This document shows positions 39,228-48,086 of a stretch of DNA of 64,000 bases, piece after piece. The translations under genes were made by a program, and so were the position numbers. Positions within the stretch are counted from its first letter, which is position 1; the number at the start of each line of letters is the position of its first letter. The notes under the pieces were generated by a model that was not told the DNA's origin, did not search any database, and saw nothing but the letters and a program-made list of their open reading frames with translations. Origin of the DNA: Natrinema sp. HArc-T2 (GTDB lineage Archaea; Halobacteriota; Halobacteria; Halobacteriales; Natrialbaceae). The stretch is from NCBI RefSeq assembly GCF_041821085.1, contig NZ_JBGUAZ010000001.1, forward strand, positions 496,001-560,000. Direction: 5' to 3'.

Positions 39228-39839
39228 GTCTCTCACCTAAGTCCCCTGTTCGGGGTGACCTGTTCTTGACCCAATTTTCGCATAAGTCGGCCCGATCGTT
39301 TCACTGTCTAAGACAAACTGAACCCGAAGGATGGTCGTTCTGGATGCCTATACGCCCTGATTTCGACACTTCACGAGCTACCGACCGAATACTGTCAGCA
39401 ATGATTGTTTATCGAGCGAAACGGGCGTCAACGCGCGTGCTTTCTGCCATTACGTTTCGTAACTGATGGGAGTCGCCCGTGCCGACCGGCAGTCGCGTCG
39501 CTGTCGATCCGATATGGCCTGATTCGGGTCGTAGCGGTGTGTCAGTGGGTTTTACACCAGCTGTGCCGTGTGGTCCGAACCCATCGTATAACAAAACAAA
39601 TGCTTTCCTCGGACTGTCCGCGAGAAAACCATCACGAGAAACTGATCACGACCGTGACCGGTCGGCAATTCGACCAGCGATATCGGCCCACGCCGCTGGC
39701 GTGGGTCTCGCGGCCGACAACTCGAGTCTCGATCGGGCCGCGAGTGAGACACGTCACGATCGACGCCACGAGCGGGACCGTCACGCGAGAGAAAAGGTTC
39801 GAACGGGAGACCGCTGTCGGCGAGGTCTCTCGTTTGTGC
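39228..39839. other. Long intergenic region between the two Tat paralogues
   Basis: The right edge of the left gene's leader (39228-39310) is conserved with the leader of the second paralogue: a TATA-like CTTATG, the segment GTCAAGAAC, a CCCCGAACAGGGG hairpin and AGGTGAG. The remaining 500 bases showed no gene, RNA or repeat. Confidence 0.5.
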
Positions 39840-40271
39840 TTACAACTCGGCTTCGATCATGTCCAACTGGGAGTCACGGAACGCTCCGTCCTCACCCATC
39901 GTCTCGCTGTCGCCGGCTTCGAGGCTGATATCCTCCGTAAACAGGATCCCCCACGCCGGGGCGTCCGTGTCCAGATCGTACTTGATTATGTATGCGTCCC
40001 AGTCGTCCGGGTCGTCGAACACGTCGTCCGCAGAGCCGGAGTCCGCCAACACGTCCTCTTTCGTCTCCGGTTGGAGTTCCGAGACGACGTCGAAGTCGGC
40101 ATCGGGACGGTAGTCGTCATCGAACACGACGACCACGTCCTCGTCGTCCTGTGCAGTGGCGGTTCCGGCTGTCGCGCCCGCACCGAGGGCGAGCGCCGTC
40201 GCAGCCAGCGTTCCTCGCTTTGCGAGCGAGCCGCTCGAGTCGCTCGACTGGTCTGTATCGTTTTCTGTCAT
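39840..40271 (-). CDS. Tat-exported protein (paralogue 2)
   Basis: The protein has 143 residues. Its signal region is ESSGSLAKRG-like: only KRG remains where the twin arginine is expected (SLAKRGTLAATALALGAGAT), so export by Tat is weaker evidence than for paralogue 1. The mature domain, VVVFDDDYRPDADFDVVSEL through VFDDPDDWDAYIIKYD and ETMGEDGAFRDSQLDMIEAE, aligns directly with paralogue 1, but there is no glycine-rich tail. Both genes share the leader hairpin and the AGGTGAG ribosome site, implying a recent tandem duplication. Confidence 0.75.
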   Translation of the reverse strand: MTENDTDQSSDSSGSLAKRGTLAATALALGAGATAGTATAQDDEDVVVVFDDDYRPDADFDVVSELQPETKEDVLADSGSADDVFDDPDDWDAYIIKYDLDTDAPAWGILFTEDISLEAGDSETMGEDGAFRDSQLDMIEAEL

Positions 40272-40400
40272 ATCTCTCACCTGATCCCCTGTGCGGGGTA
40301 GAAAGTTCTTGACTCAATCTTCACATAAGCCAGCCCCATTGTTTCGCCGTCAAAGGTGATCTGTACTCGGGGAACGAAACGGTGCTATCCCCGTGTGAAA

Positions 40401-40943
40401 TCAGTCGCGGCGGGCGTACTCTACGAATGCGAACCCGTCGCGCTCGTCGCGTGCAACCGCCCGGAACGACTCTCGATCCCACTCCGGAAAGTGCGTATCG
40501 CCTTCGGGATCGTCGTGGACTTCGGTAACGATCAGCCGATCGACCGCCGGCAGGAACTGTTCGTAGACCGTCGCGCCCCCGGCGACGAAGACGCGATCGG
40601 TTCCGTCGTGGCGCTCACGGGCAGCGGTTTCGGCTGCCTCGAGTGCAGCCTCGAGATCGTGTGCGACGACGACGTTTGCAGGCGTCTCGAGGTCGCGACT
40701 CGTCAGGACGATCGTCGTCCGGCCAGGGAGCGGTTCGCCGAGTGTCTCGAGGATCCCCTCGTACGTGACCCGGCCCATGATGACCGGATGGTCCATCGTC
40801 GTCTCCTTGAAGTGTCGGAGATCGGCGGGGATATGCCAGGGCATGTCGCCGTCCTTGCCGATGACACCGTTGTCGGCGACCGCGACGATGACGACGAGTT
40901 CGCGGTCAGTCTCCAGTGGCGATCCGTCTCGATCCCCGCTCAT
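40401..40943 (-). CDS. folA: Dihydrofolate reductase
   Basis: The protein has 180 residues. It reduces dihydrofolate to tetrahydrofolate with NADPH. Family motifs are IVAVADNGVIGKDGDMPWHI at the start (the PW of the substrate loop), PADLRHFKETTMDHPVIMGR, and RVFVAGGATVYEQFLP with the GG phosphate-binding loop. The start overlaps the thyA stop by four bases, so folA is read after thyA in one operon and recycles the dihydrofolate that ThyA produces. Confidence 0.95.
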   Translation of the reverse strand: MSGDRDGSPLETDRELVVIVAVADNGVIGKDGDMPWHIPADLRHFKETTMDHPVIMGRVTYEGILETLGEPLPGRTTIVLTSRDLETPANVVVAHDLEAALEAAETAARERHDGTDRVFVAGGATVYEQFLPAVDRLIVTEVHDDPEGDTHFPEWDRESFRAVARDERDGFAFVEYARRD

Positions 40944-41956
40944 TCGGCCACCGAAAAGTCGATGCCGTCGTGTGACTCGTAGTCCCGAAGTTCGACGTCG
41001 TCGTAGCTCAGCTCGTCGATCGAGACGTCCGCGACCTCGAGCGTCGGGCGTGAGAGTGGCTCCCGCGAGAGTTGCTCGAGCAGGCCGGGGACGTGATCGA
41101 GCCGTTCGTCACCCTCGTCTTCGGGCGGAGCCTCCGACTTGAGCCACTCGCGGATCGCGAGATACTCCGCGCGGTCGTCGACCGCCGCCAGCTTCGCTTG
41201 CAGCGTCTCGAGGTTGTCGGCGTACCACTCTCCGCGAGCGCCGCGCCCGCAGTAGACGTGAGCGTCGACGACGGTGTGGGCAAAGGTTCCGGGCTCGAAG
41301 CCAGTCTGCTGGGCGATCACCTTCGTCAGGAGCGCGTAGGCTGCAATATTGAATGGGATTCCGAGTGCGGTATCGCCCGACCGCTGGGTGAGATGGCAGT
41401 TCAGCCGATCGCCCTGCACGTTGAAGACGAACGTGTAGTGACAGGGCGGTAGCGTCGAAACGGCTGCGTTGGCTGGATGCCAGGCGTTGACCACGAGCCG
41501 ACGGGAGTTCGGCGACTCAGAGAGCGTATCGATCACGTACTGCAGTTGATCGAACGTCCGTCGGCCGTCAGCCTCCTCGGTGACCCACTGGTGGGCCGCG
41601 TCGGGCCAGGTCTCGCCCTCGAGTTGGGCATTGTCTTCGGGAATCGGATACCGTCGCCAGAAGCGACCGTACGCGGTGTCGAGTTGCCCCTCGTCATCGG
41701 CCCAGGCGTCCCAGATCTTGGTCTCCTCGCGGAGATTCCGGATGTGTTCTTCGCCGGAGAGATACCAGCAGACCTCGTGGAGCATCGAGTTCCAGCGGTA
41801 GCCGTCCATCTCCTTGGTCGTCAACAGCGGATACCCCTCCTGAAGATCCACCTCGTAGTGCTCGCTGAACGACGAAATCGTGTCGACACCGGTCCGATTG
41901 GGCTTGTAGGTCCCCGTCGAGAGAACCGTGTCGACGAGCTCGAGGTACTGTTGCAT
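40940..41956 (-). CDS. thyA: Thymidylate synthase
   Basis: The protein has 338 residues of the classical ThyA family, which methylates dUMP to dTMP using methylene-tetrahydrofolate. STLPPCHYTFVFNV places the catalytic Cys at residue 172; NRTGVDTISSF, TQRSGDTALGIPFNIAAYAL and the C-terminal EVADVSIDEL region fit the family. Translation is probably coupled to folA through the ATGA overlap. The length is slightly above bacterial ThyA owing to a haloarchaeal insert near SEAPPEDEGDERLDH. Confidence 0.95.
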   Translation of the reverse strand: MQQYLELVDTVLSTGTYKPNRTGVDTISSFSEHYEVDLQEGYPLLTTKEMDGYRWNSMLHEVCWYLSGEEHIRNLREETKIWDAWADDEGQLDTAYGRFWRRYPIPEDNAQLEGETWPDAAHQWVTEEADGRRTFDQLQYVIDTLSESPNSRRLVVNAWHPANAAVSTLPPCHYTFVFNVQGDRLNCHLTQRSGDTALGIPFNIAAYALLTKVIAQQTGFEPGTFAHTVVDAHVYCGRGARGEWYADNLETLQAKLAAVDDRAEYLAIREWLKSEAPPEDEGDERLDHVPGLLEQLSREPLSRPTLEVADVSIDELSYDDVELRDYESHDGIDFSVAE

Positions 41957-42054
41957 TGTACGTGGGTTTTGTCCGTCCGATAAAAACGGCTACGTCTCTC
42001 GACGGTTATTGTGCCGGCTTCGGACTTTAGTTCGACGGTGTGTCACTAGTAGTG

Positions 42055-42642
42055 GTGACACTCGAGGACCTCGTCCACGGACAGCGGGCGAACGCCGTCA
42101 TCGGATGGGTACTGACCGGCATTGTGGCGCTAAGTGCCATCTGGAACGGGCTCACGGCCGCCCTCCTCTGGTGCGGGCTCGCACTGCTGGTCGTCGTCGT
42201 GGCGTCGCTGCCGGCGCTGGCGACCCGCGACTGGACGGCGATGCTCCCCTGGCCCGTGCTGTCGGTCGCTGCGATCGCCGTGATCGCCAGGGGGGTCGGG
42301 CTAAGTCCGGAGGCCGCGGGATATCTCATCGTCGCGACGCTGGCGTTGATCGTCGTCGTCGAACTCGAGGTCTTCACGTCGATCGAGTTGAGCCGTCGTT
42401 TCGCTGTCGCCTTCGCGGGTATGACGACGATGGCGCTGCAGGCGCTCTGGACCGTCGCCCAGTTTTACTCGGATCGGTGGTTCGGGACCGCGTTTCTGCA
42501 CTCGCAGACCGAACTCCAGCAGGACATCGTCGTCGTCACGCTCGTTGGCTTCGTCCTGGGTGGGCTCTTCGAATGGTATCTCACGCGGTTCGAGCCTGCC
42601 GGATCCATCGGTCGAGCGACCAACAGTACGGGGCCGACATGA
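42055..42642 (+). CDS. Multi-pass membrane protein of unknown function
   Basis: The protein has 195 residues from the GTG at 42055 (MTLEDLVHGQRANAVIGWVL), with five or more hydrophobic segments and a charged C terminus ending FEWYLTRFEPAGSIGRATNS. The GTG is preferred because the TATA-like CTTTAGT near 42025 gives leaderless spacing; GTGs at 42040 and 42052 are also in frame. The gene overlaps the next by four bases (ATGA), so the two membrane proteins are probably coupled. Both start with a similar MTL-x-DL motif. Confidence 0.75.
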   Translation: MTLEDLVHGQRANAVIGWVLTGIVALSAIWNGLTAALLWCGLALLVVVVASLPALATRDWTAMLPWPVLSVAAIAVIARGVGLSPEAAGYLIVATLALIVVVELEVFTSIELSRRFAVAFAGMTTMALQALWTVAQFYSDRWFGTAFLHSQTELQQDIVVVTLVGFVLGGLFEWYLTRFEPAGSIGRATNSTGPT

Positions 42643-43253
42643 CGCTCGGCGATCTACTCGATGTGTTCGACACCTGGGAGCGACGTCTCGTGTGGCTGCT
42701 ACAGCTCGCACTGGTCGGATTGATCGTCTACGGCACGGTGACGGGGAGGGTTTCAGTTTCCGTGACGGCGGGACTCGCGCTCTGTGTCACACTCTTGCCA
42801 GCGGTTCTGCGGCGGGAATATGGGTACGCGATGGACGCCGGACTCGTCCTCTGGATCACCGCCGCCGTCTTCCTCCACTCACTCGGCTCGATCGGCATCT
42901 ACCGGCAGTATCAGTGGTACGACGAGGTGACACACACCGTGTCGTCGATCGTCGTCGCCGGGTTCGGGTATGCCTCGTTCCGGGCGCTCGAGCTTCACTC
43001 CGACGACGTGGCGGTTCCGTCGGCGTTTCGATCGCTATTCATCGTCGTCTTCGTCCTCGCTGCCGGCGTCCTGTGGGAAGTGTTCGAGTACGCCCTCGGC
43101 GATCTGGTTCCCGTCTATGGAGTCGACGACATCGCCACCGATTTCGTGTTCAACGCGATCGGTGGCCTGATCGTAGCGATCTGGGGAGCAGGCCACGTCG
43201 GCGGTCTCGTCGGCTTCCTCCGGGATCGACTCCGGTCCAATGCCGATCAGTAA
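42639..43253 (+). CDS. DUF2238/YjdF-like membrane protein
   Basis: The protein has 204 residues with about six hydrophobic segments. It contains YDEVTHTVSSIVVAGFGYAS and VLWEVFEYALGD followed by GVDDIATDFVFNAIGGLIVA. This spacing of Asp/His/Glu residues in membrane helices resembles the DUF2238 (YjdF) family, which has no known function. The start ATG overlaps the stop of the preceding membrane gene. Confidence 0.72.
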   Translation: MTLGDLLDVFDTWERRLVWLLQLALVGLIVYGTVTGRVSVSVTAGLALCVTLLPAVLRREYGYAMDAGLVLWITAAVFLHSLGSIGIYRQYQWYDEVTHTVSSIVVAGFGYASFRALELHSDDVAVPSAFRSLFIVVFVLAAGVLWEVFEYALGDLVPVYGVDDIATDFVFNAIGGLIVAIWGAGHVGGLVGFLRDRLRSNADQ

Positions 43254-43379
43254 CCGATCGCCGCCGTCGGCGTCTCGAGACCTCGGAGTCGCCAGTCGCT
43301 CAGAGGTGGCTGCAAACTCCGGCCCGAAACCTATCCACAGACGGGCTGAAGGGACGACCTGAAAAGGCGGCTGATTACA

Positions 43380-44192
43380 ATGACTGACACACCACGCTTC
43401 GAGACGCGACGCCGATTCGTCGGGACGGGTGCGGCGACCGTGGGCGCGCTTGCGTTCGGAGTAACGGGGAATGCGACGGCCCAGGAGTCCGGGAACGAAG
43501 CAGCTGACGCGTCCTGGAAGGACGCGATCTCCACCCGCGAGACGTACTTCTCCGGTGCGATCTTCAGGGTCGTCTCACCGCCGCTCGAGAACGCCCCTGT
43601 GGTACAAAACGAGGAGCCGGTACGGAATCACAGTGTGCGCGTCATCGAGTATTTCAACACGAACGAGGAGGGGTACCTCTTCCTGCCACCGAACGCGCAG
43701 GTCGAGCGCGGGCAGGTCTACGTCTTCGACGACCGACTGGGATCGGAAGCGCCGGAACTTCCGGCTGTGAACCTCATTCGGGTAGAGTACCGACCGGTCA
43801 CACAGATGGATCTACCCTTCAAAATGGAAGAGGACGAGGACTTCGAGTACTTCGAGGGCGGGGGTGGCGAGGCGGCAGTCCGTCCGGACGACTTCTACTC
43901 GAGTGCCCTGTTCGAGATCACCTCCGGCGCGCAGGGTTGGGTACCCCAAGACGTCGAACAGAGCGGGCTGTTCACCGATTACAACACCGTCCACGCTAGG
44001 TACCTTGGCACGAACCAGCGCTTCCTCCTCTTTCCCCAGGAGGCTGCGGGGACGAACACGGGACAGCTCTACGTGATGCGCGACGAATCCGAAATCTTCG
44101 ATCCGGCCGGCAATCTCGTGGCCGCCGAGTTCAGCCCCGTCGACGAGGACAGTCTCACCTTCGACGACGAGTTCCTCCGCTCTCGGACGTGA
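43380..44192 (+). CDS. Tat-exported protein with internal repeat
   Basis: The protein has 270 residues. The N terminus FETRRRFVGTGAATVGALAF is a twin-arginine signal, probably cleaved after ATA, with no lipobox. The mature protein contains two similar halves of about 100 residues: FSGAIFRVVS...YLFLPPNAQVERGQVYVFDD...NLIRVEYRP, and SSALFEITS...RFLLFPQEAAGTNTGQLYVM...LVAAEFSPV. Each half is probably a small beta-barrel or sandwich. Function unknown. Confidence 0.82.
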   Translation: MTDTPRFETRRRFVGTGAATVGALAFGVTGNATAQESGNEAADASWKDAISTRETYFSGAIFRVVSPPLENAPVVQNEEPVRNHSVRVIEYFNTNEEGYLFLPPNAQVERGQVYVFDDRLGSEAPELPAVNLIRVEYRPVTQMDLPFKMEEDEDFEYFEGGGGEAAVRPDDFYSSALFEITSGAQGWVPQDVEQSGLFTDYNTVHARYLGTNQRFLLFPQEAAGTNTGQLYVMRDESEIFDPAGNLVAAEFSPVDEDSLTFDDEFLRSRT

Positions 44193-44321
44193 CCGACGAC
44201 GTGTTGTCTGTGCTGACGGCGGCGTCGAACGTATCCCTTTCGGATAAATACTCCATGAACGTGGATACTTCCAGCCGCCGAAAGAGCAACGCTTACAGGT
44301 TCGTGCGTTCCGCTATCGACC

Positions 44322-45614
44322 ATGCGAGAGAACGTTCTGTTGATCGGGGGTGGCGGCCGCGAACACGCCATCGCCCGCGCACTCGAGGATAGCGAGGCCG
44401 ACCTCTATGCCTGTGCCGGCAACAAAAACCCCGGCATCGCCCGCATCGCCGCCGGATTCGAGACGCTCGAGACGACCGATCCCGACGCCGTCGTCGACTA
44501 CGCCGAGTCGATCGACGCGACGATCGCTGTCATCGGCCCTGAAGCTCCCCTCGAGGCCGGCGTCGCGGACGCGCTCGAGGACGCAGGCATCTACGCCTTC
44601 GGTCCGAAGGAAGCCGACGCCCGCATCGAGACGGACAAGGCCTTCCAGCGCCGGTTTATGGCCGACAACGACATTCCCGGTTGCCCGGACTTCGAGACGT
44701 TCGACGACATGGACGCCGCCTGCGAGTTCATCGACGAGTACGACGGCGATCTGGCGATCAAGCCTGCCGGCCTCACGGGCGGCAAGGGCGTCAAGGTCAT
44801 CGGCGATCAGGTCACGCCCGAAGAGGGCAAAGAGTACATCCGCGAATCGGATTACGAGCGGATCGTCCTCGAGGAACGGCTGATTGGCGAGGAAGTGACG
44901 ATCCAGGCCTTCGTCGCCAACGGTGCGTTCGAAACCGCACCTGCAGTGCAGGACCACAAACGCGCCTACGAGGGTGACGAGGGGCCGAACACGGGCGGTA
45001 TGGGGAGCTACTCCGACGCGACGAACGAGCTCCCGTTCATGACCGACGACGACTACGAGGAGGCCGTCTCGATCATCGAGGCGACCGTCGACGCTCTCGA
45101 GGACTATCGGGGCATCCTCTACGGCCAGTTCATGCTGACCGAGACCGGCCCCCGTGTCATCGAGTTCAACGCCCGCTTTGGCGACCCCGAGGCGATGAAC
45201 ACGCTGCCCGTCCTCGAGACTGACTTCCTCGACGTGCTCACCGCGGCACGGGACGGCGAGGCCCCGCCCGAACTCGACTTTGCCGACCAGGCGACGGTCT
45301 GTAAGTACGCCGTCCCAGAGGGCTACCCGACCGATCCCGAAGCCGGCGCGAAGGTGCAGGTCGACGAGGAAAGCGCGGGTGATGCCCTGCTCTATTACGC
45401 CAGCGTCGACGAGCGCGACGACGGCATCTACACGACGACCTCCCGGTCGTTCGCCGTCGTCGGCGTCGCCGACTCGATCAGCGAGGCCGAGGAGATCGCC
45501 GAAGACGCGCTCGCAGTTGCCGGCGACGAGGGGCTGCACATGCGCCACGACATCGGCAAGGCCGACCTCGTTCAGCGCCGGATCGACCACATGAACGAGC
45601 TTCGCGGCGAGTAA
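44322..45614 (+). CDS. purD: Phosphoribosylamine-glycine ligase
   Basis: The protein has 430 residues. It ligates glycine to phosphoribosylamine with ATP in purine synthesis. The start MRENVLLIGGGGREHAIARA is the family start; the ATP-grasp region shows AIKPAGLTGGKGVKVIGDQ and ERIVLEERLIGEEVTIQAFV, and VIEFNARFGDPEAMNTLPVL holds metal ligands. A TATA-like CTTACAG near 44290 suggests a leaderless transcript. It is isolated from other purine genes here. Confidence 0.95.
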   Translation: MRENVLLIGGGGREHAIARALEDSEADLYACAGNKNPGIARIAAGFETLETTDPDAVVDYAESIDATIAVIGPEAPLEAGVADALEDAGIYAFGPKEADARIETDKAFQRRFMADNDIPGCPDFETFDDMDAACEFIDEYDGDLAIKPAGLTGGKGVKVIGDQVTPEEGKEYIRESDYERIVLEERLIGEEVTIQAFVANGAFETAPAVQDHKRAYEGDEGPNTGGMGSYSDATNELPFMTDDDYEEAVSIIEATVDALEDYRGILYGQFMLTETGPRVIEFNARFGDPEAMNTLPVLETDFLDVLTAARDGEAPPELDFADQATVCKYAVPEGYPTDPEAGAKVQVDEESAGDALLYYASVDERDDGIYTTTSRSFAVVGVADSISEAEEIAEDALAVAGDEGLHMRHDIGKADLVQRRIDHMNELRGE

Positions 45615-45707
45615 CGCCGTCGCTGCGTTCTTTCGGTCCTGTTCTCGTTCCCAGTCCGTGAGAGCGAACGCACGCCTTCATCGTTTCAGCGAGCCGTGAC
45701 GTTGGGT

Positions 45708-46583
45708 ATGGACGCCACGTCACGGTCGACAGCCCAGACGCGAGTGCGGCGGGCGCTCGAGCGCTCGCAGCCGTGGGCCTTTCCGACGCTCTATCTGGGC
45801 TGGGCGTACCTGTTCTGGCTCCCGATCGTCGCCTCCGGCGAGTCGGTGTGGTCGGTTCCGAACGTCGGGCTGTTCCTCGTCGGCGGGATGAGTCCGCTGC
45901 TCGCAGGGCTGGTGTTGCTGTGGCTCGAGGAGGGCCGTGCGGGCCTCGCTGATCTCCGGCGACGGCTGACCGATCGCGACCGCATCGAGCCCCGCTGGTG
46001 GCTGGTCATCGTCCTCTTCTATCCGGCGTTCAATCTGCTCGCCGCCGGCATCGCGCTCGCAACCGGGTACACGTCGGCGCCGCTCGAGGTCATCACGACC
46101 GACCGCCTGCTCGATCCGACAGCACTGCTCCTGTTGGTCGCCGTCGCGCTCGTCTTTCCGACGATAGAGGAGATCGGCCTCCGTGGCTACTGGTTCGATC
46201 AATTGCAGGCGCGCTGGAGCGCGCTGGTGGCGAGTCTGATCCTCGGCGTCGTGTGGGCATCGTGGCACGTGCCACTCGTCTATATGGCCGGCTACTACGA
46301 GGGAACGACCTTCGATCCGGCGCTGTGGTGGTGGCTCCCGAGCATCGTGCTCACCGCCATCATCGCCACATGGGTCTACAACAACACACAGCGAAGCGTC
46401 CTCGCCGTGATCGGGCTGCACTTTGTCGGTAATCTGACTGGTGAGACGATCGGATTCAGTCCCGAGTTGTACCCGGCTGTCCACCTCGGGACTGCCCTCG
46501 TGGCGATCGTGCTGGTCGTCGGCTGGGGCCCTGAGTCGCTTCGTGGCTGGGGGCAGCCCCGTCCCGTGTCAACGCTATCATAA
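45708..46583 (+). CDS. CPBP-family intramembrane protease
   Basis: The protein has 291 residues and about eight hydrophobic segments. [20 protein letters not shown] gives the EExxxR motif, [11 protein letters not shown] the second His, and [12 protein letters not shown] the third motif. CPBP/Rce1-type proteins are membrane endopeptidases linked to prenyl-protein processing or small-peptide modification; the substrate is unknown. The ATG at 45708 gives a start directly before a short basic N terminus; an ATG 12 bases upstream is possible. Confidence 0.88.
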   Translation: MDATSRSTAQTRVRRALERSQPWAFPTLYLGWAYLFWLPIVASGESVWSVPNVGLFLVGGMSPLLAGLVLLWLEEGRAGLADLRRRLTDRDRIEPRWWLVIVLFYPAFNLLAAGIALATGYTSAPLEVITTDRLLDPTALLLLVAVALVFPTIEEIGLRGYWFDQLQARWSALVASLILGVVWASWHVPLVYMAGYYEGTTFDPALWWWLPSIVLTAIIATWVYNNTQRSVLAVIGLHFVGNLTGETIGFSPELYPAVHLGTALVAIVLVVGWGPESLRGWGQPRPVSTLS

Positions 46584-46641
46584 TCGTTCCGTCGTGATGG
46601 GCCGGCTCGATCACCGAGTCGAACGCGCCGTTGACGCCAGC

Positions 46642-46685
46642 ACTATAGTAGCCACTGACAGTCACTCGGGACGGCAGACCGTATG
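46642..46685. repeat. Short hybrid copy of two palindromic repeat families
   Basis: The left part ACTATAGTAGCCACTGACAGT matches the end of the element at 54283-54368, while the right part GGGACGGCAGACCGTATGA is an inverted match to the terminus ATACGGTCTGC...CCC of the elements at 49530 and 52679. It looks like an internally deleted element joining both families. Confidence 0.6.
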
Positions 46686-46691
46686 AGAGTG

Positions 46692-48047
46692 TCACATCGG
46701 GTCAGCCGCGGCGGCGTCGATCGCCTCGAGCAACAGCCCTGCACCGAGGTCGATCTCCCGTTCGGTCACGTCCAGCGGTGGCAGCAACCGCAGCGTCTTG
46801 AAGCCACAGCCGAGCGTCAGTAGTCCGCGTGAGAACGCCGCCTCGAGGACCGCATCCCGGCGTGCTTTGGTATCGAACTCGACAGCGAGCATCAGACCGC
46901 GACCGCGAACGTCGATCACGCCCGGGGCGTCGCCGTCGGTGACGGCGTCTGTGAGTCTCGCCCGGAGTTGACTCCCACGTTCGCGGACGTTCGCGAGCAG
47001 CCCCTTCTCGTGGATGACGTCGATCGTGCACACGCCCTGCATAGCGGCGATGACGTCGCCCGCGCCCCACGTCGACGAGAGACGGCTCTGTTCGGTCGGG
47101 AAGATGTCCGTTCGCGAGATCGTCGCGCCCACGCGGAGACCCTTCCCGCTTGCGATGACGTCCGGCGTGAGGTCGAGGTGATCGACGGCCCACAGTTCGC
47201 CGGTGCGACCCAGGCCAGACTGGATCTCGTCGGCGATGACCCGGAGACCGTAGCGCTCGCGAAGCGCCTCGAGGTCGCGGGCGAACTGGGGATGGGCGAC
47301 ACGGTAGCCGCCCTCGCCCTGGATCGGCTCGAGGATCAGGTAGGCGACTTCGTTGGGGTCGACCACGCCGCGGTCGGGATGGAGCATATCGGCGATGACA
47401 TTGCCACCGGGACCGTCGGTCCGCCAGCGGGTCTCGTACTCCTCGTCAGTGGTCGGGTAAGGGAGGCTGACGACGCCCGGAATTTCCGGAAAACCGGTTC
47501 GATGGACGGCTTTCGAGCGGTTGAGCGAGAGTGCGCCCAGCGTGCGACCGTGGAACGCGCCGTCGAAGGTAAACGCCCGGTGACCGCCGGCGGCATAACA
47601 GATCTTGATGGCGTTCTCGACGGCCTCGGCCCCGGAGTTCGAGAGAAAGACCCGATCCATGTCGTACTGGTCCGTCATCGCGACCAGCCGATCCATGAGT
47701 TGGGTCGGACCCGGGAGCTCCGGGTCGTCGGGTGGGCCACCGCCGCTCACGTAGAAGTCCTGGCCGGCGATTTTCAGCGGATCGACGAGGTCGAACGTCT
47801 CGAGGCGCTCGCGGATGGTAGGGTTGTTGTAGCCAAGCGGCGAGGCGGCGACGTGGCTCGTGAAATCCAGTAGGACGTTGCCATCGACGTCGGTACAGAA
47901 CGGGCCCACCGCCTCGTCACCGACGTCCCAGACGAACTCGTAGACGTACGTACTCGGGGCAGCGAACTGGTGGTGGTAGTTGACCCATTCACGTGCCCGC
48001 TCGCCGGGGAGGTCGTCAACCTGTGGTTCGACCGTTGTCCGATCCAT
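46692..48047 (-). CDS. Class III aminotransferase
   Basis: The protein has 451 residues. PLP binding is supported by NSGAEAVENAIKICYAA, the aromatic FDGAFHGRTLGALSLNRSK, LILEPIQGEGGYRV, VIADEIQSGLGRTGELWAVD and the catalytic lysine in IASGKGLRVGA. The family includes 4-aminobutyrate, ornithine and diaminobutyrate aminotransferases; the exact donor cannot be read from sequence and no pathway gene is adjacent. It ends close to the short repeat at 46642-46685. Confidence 0.88.
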   Translation of the reverse strand: MDRTTVEPQVDDLPGERAREWVNYHHQFAAPSTYVYEFVWDVGDEAVGPFCTDVDGNVLLDFTSHVAASPLGYNNPTIRERLETFDLVDPLKIAGQDFYVSGGGPPDDPELPGPTQLMDRLVAMTDQYDMDRVFLSNSGAEAVENAIKICYAAGGHRAFTFDGAFHGRTLGALSLNRSKAVHRTGFPEIPGVVSLPYPTTDEEYETRWRTDGPGGNVIADMLHPDRGVVDPNEVAYLILEPIQGEGGYRVAHPQFARDLEALRERYGLRVIADEIQSGLGRTGELWAVDHLDLTPDVIASGKGLRVGATISRTDIFPTEQSRLSSTWGAGDVIAAMQGVCTIDVIHEKGLLANVRERGSQLRARLTDAVTDGDAPGVIDVRGRGLMLAVEFDTKARRDAVLEAAFSRGLLTLGCGFKTLRLLPPLDVTEREIDLGAGLLLEAIDAAAADPM

Positions 48048-48086
48048 GTGGTATCACTAGACATGGGCGAATAAAGGTACTACTAC

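Noticed and set aside
39405-40301. Long rightward frame across the second Tat paralogue and its spacer
   Set aside because: It is mostly antisense to the paralogue, and the part in the spacer has no family-like or acidic character.
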